Positions 33,709 through 42,268 of a stretch of DNA of 64,000 bases are shown here, piece by piece (within the stretch, counting starts at the first letter, position 1; each line of letters begins with the position of its first letter). Origin of the DNA: Bradyrhizobium sp. CCBAU 51627 (GTDB taxonomy: Bacteria; Pseudomonadota; Alphaproteobacteria; Rhizobiales; Xanthobacteraceae). The notes under the pieces are model-generated. The model was not told where the DNA came from, did not search any database, and saw nothing but the letters and a program-made list of their open reading frames with translations. A program made the translations under genes and the position numbers. The stretch spans positions 1-64,000 of the forward strand of contig NZ_LBJG01000093.1 in the NCBI RefSeq assembly GCF_028128765.1, given 5' to 3'.

Positions 33709-33859
33709 GCGGTTTGCTCACTGGTCTAAACATGCGGCGGCCCGCCACAATCAGGTTGCCGATCAACGCGCCAAGGCCGGCGCTCGCGAGCATAAAGACC
33801 AGGACGGCCAGCCCGATAATTACCAACCACGCCACGCCATTCATGAGCATCATGAACAT
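33695..33859 (-). CDS. 54-residue membrane protein
   Basis: The ATG at 33857-33859 begins MFMMLMNGVAWLVIIGLAVL, a hydrophobic helix continuing through VFMLASAGLGALIGNLIVAG, then a basic tail. Two short membrane passes are possible. It overlaps the 63-residue gene by 14 bases. A holin-like role is possible but unsupported. Confidence 0.5.
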   Translation of the reverse strand: MFMMLMNGVAWLVIIGLAVLVFMLASAGLGALIGNLIVAGRRMFRPVSKPHDRR

Positions 33860-33879
33860 CGGCGCCCTCCCCGTGTGGT

Positions 33880-33898
33880 TACTACCCCGTTTACTACC
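33880..33898 (+). repeat. TACTACC direct repeat pair, possible integrase arm sites (right end)
   Basis: TACTACC occurs at 33880-33886 and 33892-33898, 12 bp apart, matching the pair beside the integrase. It is followed by CGATAC at 33907, 33927 and 33999 and the related CGATAG at 33942, perhaps a second class of protein-binding site. Confidence 0.5.
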
Positions 33899-34017
33899 GA
33901 ACTATACGATACGGGACGGAACTAAGCGATACAGGGAGGAACGATAGCGCGCGAAAACTCCCACAAAACAAGTGCAATCGAGCAATTTCAATACTAGCCG
34001 ATACGGCGATTCCAGAA

Positions 34018-34056
34018 TTTCAAGACCGGTGCCTTAAACCACTCGGCCACCCTTCC
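34018..34056. repeat. distal attachment site: 5' half of tRNA-Ser
   Basis: These 39 bases are identical to the tRNA segment 19339-19377 (anticodon loop to first base). The matching 3' half is absent, so this is a half-tRNA relic that marks where the chromosome resumes. Confidence 0.85.
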
Positions 34057-34213
34057 AAGTCCAGAATGGCTGTCGCTTAACGCAGTCGGCGGCGCAAGGC
34101 AACGCGAAGTTGGCTGAGCCGCGTTTGGCTTGCCGCAAAAGCAAACGCGGCGCCACCCCTTGGCGACGCCGCGCGAAGTCTTGTTTGTTGCGCTGGTCTT
34201 CTGTTGCCTTGGC

Positions 34214-34588
34214 TCAGTAGCCGCAGGACGCACAGCCCATCTGCACCGGCACGTAATACGAATAACCAGGCGAGACCATCTCGACGCGCTGGCGCGTGGC
34301 GTATTGCGGCGGGATGCGCTCGTACTGGACGCTGGGCGGCGCCACCATCACGGTCTGCGGCACCATCACGGTGCGGTACTGCGCCGGCGTGCGGTGCGCG
34401 ACGACCGAGCCCGGCGACACCATCACGGTCTCTTCGACGGCACGATATTGCGGGGCGACGTATTGCTGCTGATAGCAGGTCTGGCAGGGCGGCGGTGCGT
34501 AGCAATTGTAGCAGCCGGCCGAGGCCGCGCCCGTCATCGAAATCGCGGCGACGGCTGTTGAGAAAACGACAGCGAGAGTACGAGACAT
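34214..34588 (-). CDS. secreted cysteine- and tyrosine-rich protein
   Basis: The product is 124 residues from the ATG at 34586-34588, giving a classical signal peptide (MSRTLAVVFSTAVAAISMTG then ASA). The mature part has GCYNCY, CQTCY and a final GCASCGY, three paired-cysteine motifs, with tyrosine/valine/proline repeats (YRTVMVPQTVMVAPP) between. It is probably periplasmic or envelope-associated; no function is known. First gene of the chromosome right of the elements. Confidence 0.7.
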   Translation of the reverse strand: MSRTLAVVFSTAVAAISMTGAASAGCYNCYAPPPCQTCYQQQYVAPQYRAVEETVMVSPGSVVAHRTPAQYRTVMVPQTVMVAPPSVQYERIPPQYATRQRVEMVSPGYSYYVPVQMGCASCGY

Positions 34589-34751
34589 TGCGGTGGTGCC
34601 CCAGTTGCCCAAAAATGGATTTGCGAAAGTCGCGCGCAATATACGCCGCAAAACCCTGCTATGCCGAACTTCGTCGGGGCATCCTTAATGCGAACGGCCG
34701 GCTCTTGCCGGCCGCTAACAGCTTGTCGACCATGCGTTGCGCCGCGCACGC

Positions 34752-36602
34752 TCAGTTCGAGCGACGCTTCACCTCGCGCACGGCGCCACGCGCCGCGCTG
34801 GTGGTGAGCGCAGCATAGGCCTGCAACGCGGTCGAGACGTTGCGCTTGCGCGCGGCGGGCTGCCAGGCAGCTTCACCCTTCGCCTCCTCCGCGGCGCGAC
34901 GGCTCGCCAGCTCCTCGTCGGAGACCTCGAGGTTGATGCTGCGGTTCGGAATGTCGATGGCGATGCGGTCGCCGGTGCGCACCAGAGCGATGTTGCCGCC
35001 TTCGGCCGCTTCCGGCGAGAGATGGCCGATCGACAGGCCGGACGACCCGCCGGAGAAACGGCCATCGGTGACAAGCGCGCAGGCTTTGCCGAGGCCCATC
35101 GATTTCAAATAGCTCGTCGGATACAGCATCTCCTGCATGCCGGGGCCGCCGCGCGGGCCTTCATAGATGATGACCACGATCTCGCCGGCCACGACCTTCC
35201 CTCCCAGAATGCCTTCGACGGCCGCGTCCTGGCTCTCGAACACGCGCGCGGGGCCGGAGAATTTCAGGATCGACGAGTCGACGCCGGCGGTCTTCACGAT
35301 GCAGCCGTCCTGCGCGAGATTGCCGTAGAGCACCGCGAGGCCGCCGTCCTTGCTGAAGGCGTGCGCGAGATCGCGCACGGCGCCCTTCTCGCGGTCGGTA
35401 TCGAGCTCGTCGTAGCGGCGCTCCTGGCTGAAGGCGACCTGGGTCGGGATGCCGCCGGGCGAGGCGCGATAGAAGGTGCGCACCGTCTCGCTCTTGCTGC
35501 GCTTGATGTCCCAGCGCTCCAGCGCCTCTTTCATGGTCGGCGCGTGCACGGTGGAGACCGAGGTGTCGATCAGGCCGGCGCGGTCGAGCTCGCCGAGAAT
35601 GCCCAGGATGCCGCCGGCGCGATGCACGTCCTCGACATGGACATCGGCGACTGACGGGGCGACCTTGCAGAGCACGGGCACGCGGCGTGACAGGCGGTCG
35701 ATGTCCTGCATGGTGAAGGCGACCTGCCCTTCATGCGCAGCCGCCAACAGATGCAGCACCGTGTTGGTCGAGCCGCCCATGGCGATATCGAGCGTCATCG
35801 CGTTCTCGAACGCCTTGAAATTCGCGATGTTGCGCGGCAGCACGGAGGCGTCGTCCTGCTCGTAATAGCGGCGGACGAGATCGACAATGGTGTGGCCGGC
35901 CTCGACGAACAGGCGCTTGCGGTCGGCGTGGGTGGCGACGACAGTGCCGTTGCCGGGCAGTGCGAGGCCGAGCGCCTCGGTCAGGCAATTCATCGAGTTG
36001 GCGGTGAACATGCCCGAGCAGGAGCCGCAGGTCGGGCACGCCGAGCGCTCGATCACCTTGACGTCCTCGTCGCTGACCTTGGAGTCGGCCGCCGCCACCA
36101 TGGCGTCGATGAGGTCGACGGCCTTGGTCTTGCCCTGCAGCTTGACCTTGCCGGCCTCCATCGGGCCGCCCGAGACGAACACGGCGGGGATGTTGAGCCT
36201 GAGCGCAGCCATCAGCATGCCGGGCGTGATCTTGTCGCAATTGGAGATGCAGACGAGGCCGTCGGCGCAGTGCGCATTGGCCATGTACTCGACGCTGTCG
36301 GCGATCAGTTCGCGGGACGGCAGGCTGTAGAGCATGCCGTCATGGCCCATGGCGATGCCGTCATCGACCGCGATGGTGTTGAACTCCTTGGCGACGCCGC
36401 CGGCCTGCTCGATCTCGCGGGCGACGAGCTGGCCGAGGTCCTTGAGGTGGACGTGGCCAGGCACGAATTGGGTGAAGGAATTGACGACCGCAATGATCGG
36501 CTTGCCGAAATCGCCGTCCTTCATGCCCGTCGCGCGCCAGAGGCCGCGCGCGCCCGCCATGTTGCGGCCGTGGGTGGTGGTGCGGGAGCGATAGGCTGGC
36601 AT
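34752..36602 (-). CDS. ilvD: dihydroxy-acid dehydratase
   Basis: The product is 616 residues, the standard length, from the ATG at 36600-36602. It has the IlvD/Edd signature [12 protein letters not shown] near 125, [13 protein letters not shown] near 195 for the Fe-S cluster, and the C-terminal [15 protein letters not shown] motif. It makes the 2-oxo acids for valine and isoleucine and, from pantothenate's precursor, coenzyme A. It is monocistronic here; the region upstream holds a BIME palindrome. Confidence 0.95.
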   Translation of the reverse strand: MPAYRSRTTTHGRNMAGARGLWRATGMKDGDFGKPIIAVVNSFTQFVPGHVHLKDLGQLVAREIEQAGGVAKEFNTIAVDDGIAMGHDGMLYSLPSRELIADSVEYMANAHCADGLVCISNCDKITPGMLMAALRLNIPAVFVSGGPMEAGKVKLQGKTKAVDLIDAMVAAADSKVSDEDVKVIERSACPTCGSCSGMFTANSMNCLTEALGLALPGNGTVVATHADRKRLFVEAGHTIVDLVRRYYEQDDASVLPRNIANFKAFENAMTLDIAMGGSTNTVLHLLAAAHEGQVAFTMQDIDRLSRRVPVLCKVAPSVADVHVEDVHRAGGILGILGELDRAGLIDTSVSTVHAPTMKEALERWDIKRSKSETVRTFYRASPGGIPTQVAFSQERRYDELDTDREKGAVRDLAHAFSKDGGLAVLYGNLAQDGCIVKTAGVDSSILKFSGPARVFESQDAAVEGILGGKVVAGEIVVIIYEGPRGGPGMQEMLYPTSYLKSMGLGKACALVTDGRFSGGSSGLSIGHLSPEAAEGGNIALVRTGDRIAIDIPNRSINLEVSDEELASRRAAEEAKGEAAWQPAARKRNVSTALQAYAALTTSAARGAVREVKRRSN

Positions 36603-36750
36603 GGCGGTTTCCGTCCTCGGGTTGCGTGGGCCGGGCGCCGCGATTTCGCAAGCCGCCTCAGGCCTTTCCGGCCGGATAGCGCACAGGGTGATCGGGCGCA
36701 ACGGGAACTTGGGCCGGACAGGGCTCCCCTGCTCCCGGCGCGGGCTTTTC

Positions 36751-36837
36751 GTAGCCCGGATGGAGCGCAGCGCAATCCGGGACCGGCCTCGCCCCGATGC
36801 ACCTGCCCTGGATTTCGCTGCACTCCATCCGGGCTAC
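36751..36837. repeat. BIME/REP-type palindrome
   Basis: GTAGCCCGGATGGAGCGCAG at 36751 is inverted in the CTCCATCCGGGCTAC block ending at 36837, giving a long imperfect hairpin. This is the common Bradyrhizobium-type palindrome family. It sits between ilvD and the end of the peptide ABC operon. Confidence 0.8.
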
Positions 36838-36844
36838 AGGCGCC

Positions 36845-37705
36845 CTACTGCAAGGTCGGATCCAATCGATCCCGCAGCCAGTCGCCGATCACCGAGACCG
36901 CCAGCGTGGTCACGACGATGGTGGTCGCCGGCGCCAGCATGATCCAGGGCGCCCGGGTCAGGTACTCGCGACCATAGCTGACCATGTTGCCGAGGCTGGT
37001 CATCGGCGGCTGCACGCCGAGGCCGAGGAAGGACAGGCCCGATTCCATCAGGATCACCTCGGGGAAGACCAGCGTGGTCGAGACGATCAGGGTCGAGGCG
37101 ATGTTGGGCAGGATGTGCCCGATGTAAATCCGCGCCGGCGTGGCGCCGAGTTGGCGGACCGCGGCCGCATAGCCCTGCGCATTGGCGGCGATGGCGAGCC
37201 CGCGGGCGATGCGGGCGTAGCGCTCCCAGCCGAACAGGCCCATCAGGCCGATCAAGAGCGGCAGCGAATTACCGAAGAAGGCCAGCACGGCGAGTGCCAT
37301 GATCAGGAAGGGCATGCTGGCCTGGAAGTCGGTCAGCATCAGCACGAGCTGCTCGACGGCCCCGCGGAAATGCGCGGCAAGGAAGCCGAGCGTGGTGCCG
37401 ACCACGGCCGAGATCGCGGTCGCCCCGAACGCGATCAGCAGCGAGATGCGGATCGAGACCAGCAGCCGCGACAGCACGTCGCGGCCGAGCTCGTCGGTGC
37501 CGAGCCAATGTGCGACATTGCCGGGCGCCGCGAGCCGGTTGCGCAGGTCGAGCTGGGTGTAGCCATAGGGCGCGATCTTCTGCGCGAGTGCCGCGATGAC
37601 GAGCATGGCGACGATCCAGCCGATCGCGAGCGCGACCGCCCCTGGAATGGCCGGCAGGCCGATGCGGCGGCGTACTGCGCCGTCCTTTAGCGTCGCGTCG
37701 GTCAT
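36845..37705 (-). CDS. peptide-type ABC transporter permease (DppC-like)
   Basis: The product is 286 residues with six predicted membrane helices, the periplasmic signature WLGTDELGRDVLSRLL near 70, and the EAA-type loop about 190. The start overlaps the other permease stop by four bases. With the partner permease it forms the channel of a dipeptide/oligopeptide/nickel-family importer; the substrate cannot be read. Last gene of a six-gene operon. Confidence 0.85.
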   Translation of the reverse strand: MTDATLKDGAVRRRIGLPAIPGAVALAIGWIVAMLVIAALAQKIAPYGYTQLDLRNRLAAPGNVAHWLGTDELGRDVLSRLLVSIRISLLIAFGATAISAVVGTTLGFLAAHFRGAVEQLVLMLTDFQASMPFLIMALAVLAFFGNSLPLLIGLMGLFGWERYARIARGLAIAANAQGYAAAVRQLGATPARIYIGHILPNIASTLIVSTTLVFPEVILMESGLSFLGLGVQPPMTSLGNMVSYGREYLTRAPWIMLAPATTIVVTTLAVSVIGDWLRDRLDPTLQ

Positions 37706-38631
37706 GCATGCGCTCCCTTGGCGCGCAGCCGCGGATCGAGGAAGCCGTAAAGGACGTCGACGATCAGGTTGGACGTCACCATGGCCAGCGCGACCAGCAG
37801 CAGGATGCATTGCACGACGGCAAGGTCGCGGTTGGCGACGGCAACCACCAGCAGCCGCCCTACTCCGGGCCACGCAAACACGCTCTCGACCACGACCGCG
37901 CCGGCGATCAGCGTACCCACCATGAAGCCGAGGATGGTCACGGTCGGGATCGCGGCGTTCGGCAGGGCATGCGACGTCACCACCTTGCGCCACGGCACGC
38001 CCTTGGAGGATGCTGTGCGGATATAGGGCTGGCCCAGCACCTCCAGCATGGCGCTGCGGGTGAAGCGGGCCAGCACGGCGGCGCCGCCGAGGCTGAGCGT
38101 CGCGATGGGCAGGATGGCGTGACGCCAGCTGTCCTGTCCGCCCGACGGCAGCCAGCCGAGCTGCACGGCGAAGATGAGGACGAGCAGCAGCGCAAGCACG
38201 AAACTCGGCACGGTGAAGCCGGCAACCGCCGTCATCATCACGGCACGGTCGATGGCCGAGCCCCGATGCAGCGCGGCGTAGATGCCGGCGGGGATGCCGA
38301 GCGCGACCTTGAACACGAAGGCCGGCAGCGTCAGCGCCAGTGTTGCGGGAACGCGCTCCAGCACGAGATCCATCGCGGGCCGCCCATCGCGCATGGAGCG
38401 GCCAAGCTCGCCCTTGGCGATGGCGCTGAAGTAATCGAGATACTGGAACCAGATGGGATCATCGAGGCCCCAGGCCTTGCGGAAGGCGGCAAGCACTTCC
38501 GGTGGCGCCTCGGGTCCCAAGATCATCAGCGCGGGATCGCCCGATAGCCGCAGCACGACGAAGGCGAAGGTGACGACGAGGACGATCGTCAGCGCGGCGC
38601 GTCCGATGCGCATGGCGAAATAGCGTCCCAT
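37702..38631 (-). CDS. peptide-type ABC transporter permease (DppB-like)
   Basis: The product is 309 residues: an N-terminal helix, then DPALMILGPEAPPEVLAAFR, the typical DppB external segment, and a membrane core ending in the EAA loop region (ASSKGVPWRKVV). The start overlaps the upstream ATPase stop. It pairs with the DppC-like permease. Confidence 0.85.
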   Translation of the reverse strand: MGRYFAMRIGRAALTIVLVVTFAFVVLRLSGDPALMILGPEAPPEVLAAFRKAWGLDDPIWFQYLDYFSAIAKGELGRSMRDGRPAMDLVLERVPATLALTLPAFVFKVALGIPAGIYAALHRGSAIDRAVMMTAVAGFTVPSFVLALLLVLIFAVQLGWLPSGGQDSWRHAILPIATLSLGGAAVLARFTRSAMLEVLGQPYIRTASSKGVPWRKVVTSHALPNAAIPTVTILGFMVGTLIAGAVVVESVFAWPGVGRLLVVAVANRDLAVVQCILLLVALAMVTSNLIVDVLYGFLDPRLRAKGAHA

Positions 38632-39617
38632 CAGGCCGCATCCCGCGTCTCGGCGCCCGTCACGAGATGGCAGGCGACCTGCCGGTCACCGCCTACGCTG
38701 GACAACGTCGGCACCTCGCTTGCACAGCGCGCGATGGCGCGCGGGCAGCGCGGATGGAAGGCACAGCCTTGTGGCCGCGCCGCCGGGTTCGGAGGATCGC
38801 CAGTCAGCACGATGCGGCCGGCACTGCGTCGGCCGGGCGCGGGCGAAGCCGAGACAAGCGCCCGAGTGTACGGATGTTCGGGGTGCGCAAAGAGATCGTC
38901 GGCGCTGCCGATCTCGACGATACGGCCGAGATACATGACCGCAACGACGTTGCTGATCTGCCTGACAACGCGCAGATCGTGGCTGATGAACAGTAGCGTG
39001 AGCCCAAGCTGCGCCTGGAGATCGGCGAGCAAGTTCACGACCTGCGCCTGGATCGAGACGTCGAGCGCGCTGACGGGTTCATCACAGACGAGGAAGTCCG
39101 GTTTCGTCGCCAGCGCCCGCGCCAGCACGATGCGCTGACGCTGTCCGCCCGAGAGCGCGCCCGGATAGCGGGCGCCATGCGCCGGCGTCAGCTCGACGGC
39201 GCGGAGCAATTCGCCGACGCGGTCTTCGCGCTCGGCCGGCGTGCCGAGACCGTGAATGTCGAGCGGCTCGCGGATCTGGGTCGCCACCGGCAAGCGCCGG
39301 TCCAATGCACCCAGAGGGTCCTGAAAAATCATCTGCATGCGGGCGCGCTGAGCGCGCCACGCCTTTGTCCCCACGGCTGCCATCGGCTGGCCATCGAACC
39401 TGACATCACCGAGATCGGGCGGCTCGAGGCCGAGCACGATACGTCCCGTCGTGGACTTGCCCGAGCCGGACTCGCCGACGAGACCGAGCGTTTCGCCCTT
39501 GCGGATGCCGAGCGACACGCCATCGACCGCATGGACGGCCGCAGCTCGGCCGAACATTCCGGAGCGCATGGAGTAGCTGCGCGAGATCGAAGACACCTCG
39601 ACGAGCGGGGCGCTCAT
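38631..39617 (-). CDS. peptide-type ABC transporter ATPase (OppF/DppF-like)
   Basis: The product is 328 residues. Walker A is GESGSGKST (about 49-57), the signature is LSGGQRQR and Walker B is LVCDEPVSALD. The C-terminal oligopeptide-transporter extension has three cysteines (CAFHPRC and ARC), as usual for this family. It is coupled at both ends by overlapping starts and stops. Confidence 0.9.
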   Translation of the reverse strand: MSAPLVEVSSISRSYSMRSGMFGRAAAVHAVDGVSLGIRKGETLGLVGESGSGKSTTGRIVLGLEPPDLGDVRFDGQPMAAVGTKAWRAQRARMQMIFQDPLGALDRRLPVATQIREPLDIHGLGTPAEREDRVGELLRAVELTPAHGARYPGALSGGQRQRIVLARALATKPDFLVCDEPVSALDVSIQAQVVNLLADLQAQLGLTLLFISHDLRVVRQISNVVAVMYLGRIVEIGSADDLFAHPEHPYTRALVSASPAPGRRSAGRIVLTGDPPNPAARPQGCAFHPRCPRAIARCASEVPTLSSVGGDRQVACHLVTGAETRDAA

Positions 39618-40597
39618 TCGGCGGCGGTCCCGAGCAGCGCGCGGCGCGAGGCCTCAGCCCGAATGCAGGCGACGGTGCGATCGCTCGCAATCGGCGCAAG
39701 CGTTGGAGCGGCAAGTCCGCACGGCTCCGCGGCCAGCGCGCAACGCGGCGCGTAGGCGCATCCATCGGACATGCGCGCGGGATCCGGCACAGTCCCGGGG
39801 ATGGCGGTGAGACGGCGGCGTGGTCCGTCGAGCGGCGGCAGGGCGCCGATCAGGCCTTGCGCATAGGGATGCACGGGGTCGGCAAAGAGCTGGTTGCTGG
39901 GGGCCTGTTCCACGATACGGCCGGCGTACATCACGGCGACACGATCGCAATTCTCGGCGACCACGCCGAGATCGTGGCTGATCAGCACCATGGCCATGCC
40001 CATCTCGCGGCGAACGGAGGAAAGCAGCTCCAGAATTTGGGCCTGGATGGTGGCATCGAGTGCCGTGGTCGGCTCGTCCGCGATCAGCACGTCAGGATTT
40101 CCGGCGAGCGCCATCGCGATCATGATGCGCTGGACCTGCCCGCCGGAGAACTCGTGCGGATAGGCGGACAGCCGCCGCGCCGCATCGGGAGTGCCGACGA
40201 GGTTCAGCAGCCGCATCGCCTCGGCCTTTACGGCCTCACCTTGGAGATCGCGATGCAGCGCCAGCGCCTCGGAGAGCTGCTTGCGGATAGTCAGCACCGG
40301 ATTGAGCGCGCTCGCCGGGTCCTGGAAGATCATGGCGATCCGCCCGCCCCTGATCTGGTCGAGTTCGTGAGCTGGCGCGCCAAGAAGTTCGCGCCCATGG
40401 AGCCGGACGGAGCCCGTGACCTTCGCATGCCGCGGCAACAGGCCGAGCGCGGCGAGCCATGTCACCGATTTGCCCGAGCCGGACTCGCCGACGAGGCCGA
40501 GGGCCTCGCCTTTGCCAAGAGCGAGATCGACGCCGCGCAGAACCGCAACGCCATTGAAGGCGACGCTGAGGCCCTGGATGCTGACCAGCGGCACCAC
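39614..40597 (-). CDS. peptide-type ABC transporter ATPase (OppD/DppD-like)
   Basis: The product is 327 residues. Walker A is GESGSGKSV (about 37-45), the signature is FSGGQVQR, Walker B is [11 protein letters not shown] and the C-terminal cysteine motif is [10 protein letters not shown]. With the F-type ATPase it energises import. It starts three bases after the binding-protein gene stop. Confidence 0.9.
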   Translation of the reverse strand: MVPLVSIQGLSVAFNGVAVLRGVDLALGKGEALGLVGESGSGKSVTWLAALGLLPRHAKVTGSVRLHGRELLGAPAHELDQIRGGRIAMIFQDPASALNPVLTIRKQLSEALALHRDLQGEAVKAEAMRLLNLVGTPDAARRLSAYPHEFSGGQVQRIMIAMALAGNPDVLIADEPTTALDATIQAQILELLSSVRREMGMAMVLISHDLGVVAENCDRVAVMYAGRIVEQAPSNQLFADPVHPYAQGLIGALPPLDGPRRRLTAIPGTVPDPARMSDGCAYAPRCALAAEPCGLAAPTLAPIASDRTVACIRAEASRRALLGTAAE

Positions 40598-40600
40598 GCC

Positions 40601-42238
40601 TTACACCTCGAAATTGCCGGCGCGGAAATCCATCGCGAACGCCGGCGAGGCCTTCCACTTGATCGATTTCGGCTTGGCCGTGAAGGTCGCGTTCTGGTGC
40701 AGCACCGTATAGGCGGGATCCTCGCGCTCGGCGATCTCCAGCATGCGGCGGAACGCCTTCTTGCGGGCGGGGCGATCGGTCGAGGTCTCCAGGAATTCGG
40801 AGAGCTTGTTCAGCTCGGCATTGGTCCATTCGCCGATCTGCTGCTGCTGGCCGTTCGGGCCATGCTGGGCGACCAGCGAGGACACGGGATCATTGAAGGC
40901 GGCCGAGTTCGACCAGTCGCGCATGGCACGGCTCGGCGCACGTTCCATGATCTGGGACCAGTTTTCCTTGGTCTCGATCTCAACGTTGAGGCCGACCGAC
41001 TTCCACATCTCGACCAGAACCTGCGCGGTCGCGACCTGATTGGTGTAGTAGTTGTTGAGCAGGCGATACGGGATCGGGTCGCCCTTGTAGTTGGCTTGCT
41101 TGAGCAGATCCTGCGCGAGCTTGGGGTCGTAAGCCGGCACGTCCCAATCGGCGTTGAACATGTCGCCATAGAATTCCCACTGCAGCCCCTTCGGCACCCG
41201 GGTGCGGCCGGCCCACAGGCTGTCGACGATGGCCTGGCGGTCGATCGCGTGGGTGAAGGCGCGCCGCACCAGGGGATTGGCCAGCGCGGCGTGGTTCTTG
41301 TCGAACACGGTCAGGCGGTGATTGAGGATGGTGCCGCCCTGCACTTCGAACGCTGTGTTCTTCTCGATGCCGGCGATCTGGTCCGGCGGAATGTCACAGG
41401 CGAACTGATATTCGCCCGAGAGCAGCCCGTTGATGCGGCTGGCGACTTCAGGCACTTCGAGGAAGCGGATGCGCTTGAGCGGCGGGCGGCCGCCCCAATA
41501 TTCGTCGTGAGCTTCCAGCGTCAGCGACACGTCGGGCTTGAGCTCGACGACCTTGTAGGGACCGGTGGTGACAGGCCTGCGCGCCCAATCGAGATAGCTT
41601 GCGGATTCATCCCAGGCGCGGCGGTTCATGATGTCGGAGCCATAGCGCGACAGGCGACCCTCGATGGTTACGTCGGGCGTCGCGTTGTAGAATCGCACCG
41701 TGTACTTGTCGACGGCATCGACACGCACGAGGTCCGGCCAGATGCGGCGCGCGACCGCGGGCACATCAGGCGGCAATTCCTTGCCCGGGCGCGGCGTTGG
41801 GATCTTCTCGAACGCCTGGATGGTCGAGCGGCTCTTGGCCTCGGTCTCACCGAACATGCGCTCACGGCTGAAGGTGAAGACGACGTCTTCGGCCGTCAGC
41901 TCGTCGCCATTGTGGAATTTCACGCCCTTGCGCAGCTTGACCTCGACGGTCTGGTCGTCGATGCGGCGCCATTCGGTGGCAAGGCCCGGCACGGCCTCGA
42001 GGTTGCCACGCCAGTTCTTGGAGATCAGGCCCTCCCAGATCGACGAGAAGAACACGCGCTCGCCGACATTGGACTGCTCGCGCAACACGTCGAGCACGTT
42101 GGCGTTGGTGACTTTCTGCACGGCAATCGTCACCGAGGGACGGCTGTCGCCTTGCCCGATGGCAAAGCGCGGCAGCAACAGCGTGCCCGCGGCAGCGCCG
42201 CCGGACTTGAGGATGGCGCGACGGGTGAGCTTGCTCAT
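40601..42238 (-). CDS. peptide-type ABC transporter substrate-binding protein
   Basis: The product is 545 residues with a Tat-type leader (LTRRAILKSGGAAAGTLLL) and the SBP_bac_5 fold, including the signature region VKLRKGVKFHNGDELTAEDV. It binds substrate in the periplasm for the permeases downstream. Ligand is unknown; the neighbouring isomerase-like gene hints at a sugar conjugate, but peptide is the family default. Confidence 0.9.
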   Translation of the reverse strand: MSKLTRRAILKSGGAAAGTLLLPRFAIGQGDSRPSVTIAVQKVTNANVLDVLREQSNVGERVFFSSIWEGLISKNWRGNLEAVPGLATEWRRIDDQTVEVKLRKGVKFHNGDELTAEDVVFTFSRERMFGETEAKSRSTIQAFEKIPTPRPGKELPPDVPAVARRIWPDLVRVDAVDKYTVRFYNATPDVTIEGRLSRYGSDIMNRRAWDESASYLDWARRPVTTGPYKVVELKPDVSLTLEAHDEYWGGRPPLKRIRFLEVPEVASRINGLLSGEYQFACDIPPDQIAGIEKNTAFEVQGGTILNHRLTVFDKNHAALANPLVRRAFTHAIDRQAIVDSLWAGRTRVPKGLQWEFYGDMFNADWDVPAYDPKLAQDLLKQANYKGDPIPYRLLNNYYTNQVATAQVLVEMWKSVGLNVEIETKENWSQIMERAPSRAMRDWSNSAAFNDPVSSLVAQHGPNGQQQQIGEWTNAELNKLSEFLETSTDRPARKKAFRRMLEIAEREDPAYTVLHQNATFTAKPKSIKWKASPAFAMDFRAGNFEV

Positions 42239-42268
42239 GGCGGTGGACCCCTGCCCTCTGTGATCTGG

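Larger units (their letters stand above)
19339..34056. mobile_element. right integrative element, 14.7 kb, inserted at the tRNA-Ser anticodon loop
   Basis: The element is bounded by 39-bp identical repeats (19339-19377 and 34018-34056). It carries its integrase next to the tRNA, a divergent regulatory region, a primase-helicase with a repeat array, then a rightward operon from tail collar to large terminase. No capsid, portal or lysis gene was recognised. The size, integrase, AlpA-like factor, primase and partial packaging module suit a satellite, though a decayed podovirus-like prophage is equally possible. Confidence 0.75.

Noticed and set aside
34018-34056. Second tRNA-Ser gene
   Set aside because: Only the 5' half is present; no 3' half, variable arm or T-arm follows.
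35733-36977. 414-codon plus-strand frame
   Set aside because: Antisense to ilvD and running across the BIME palindrome; no domain.
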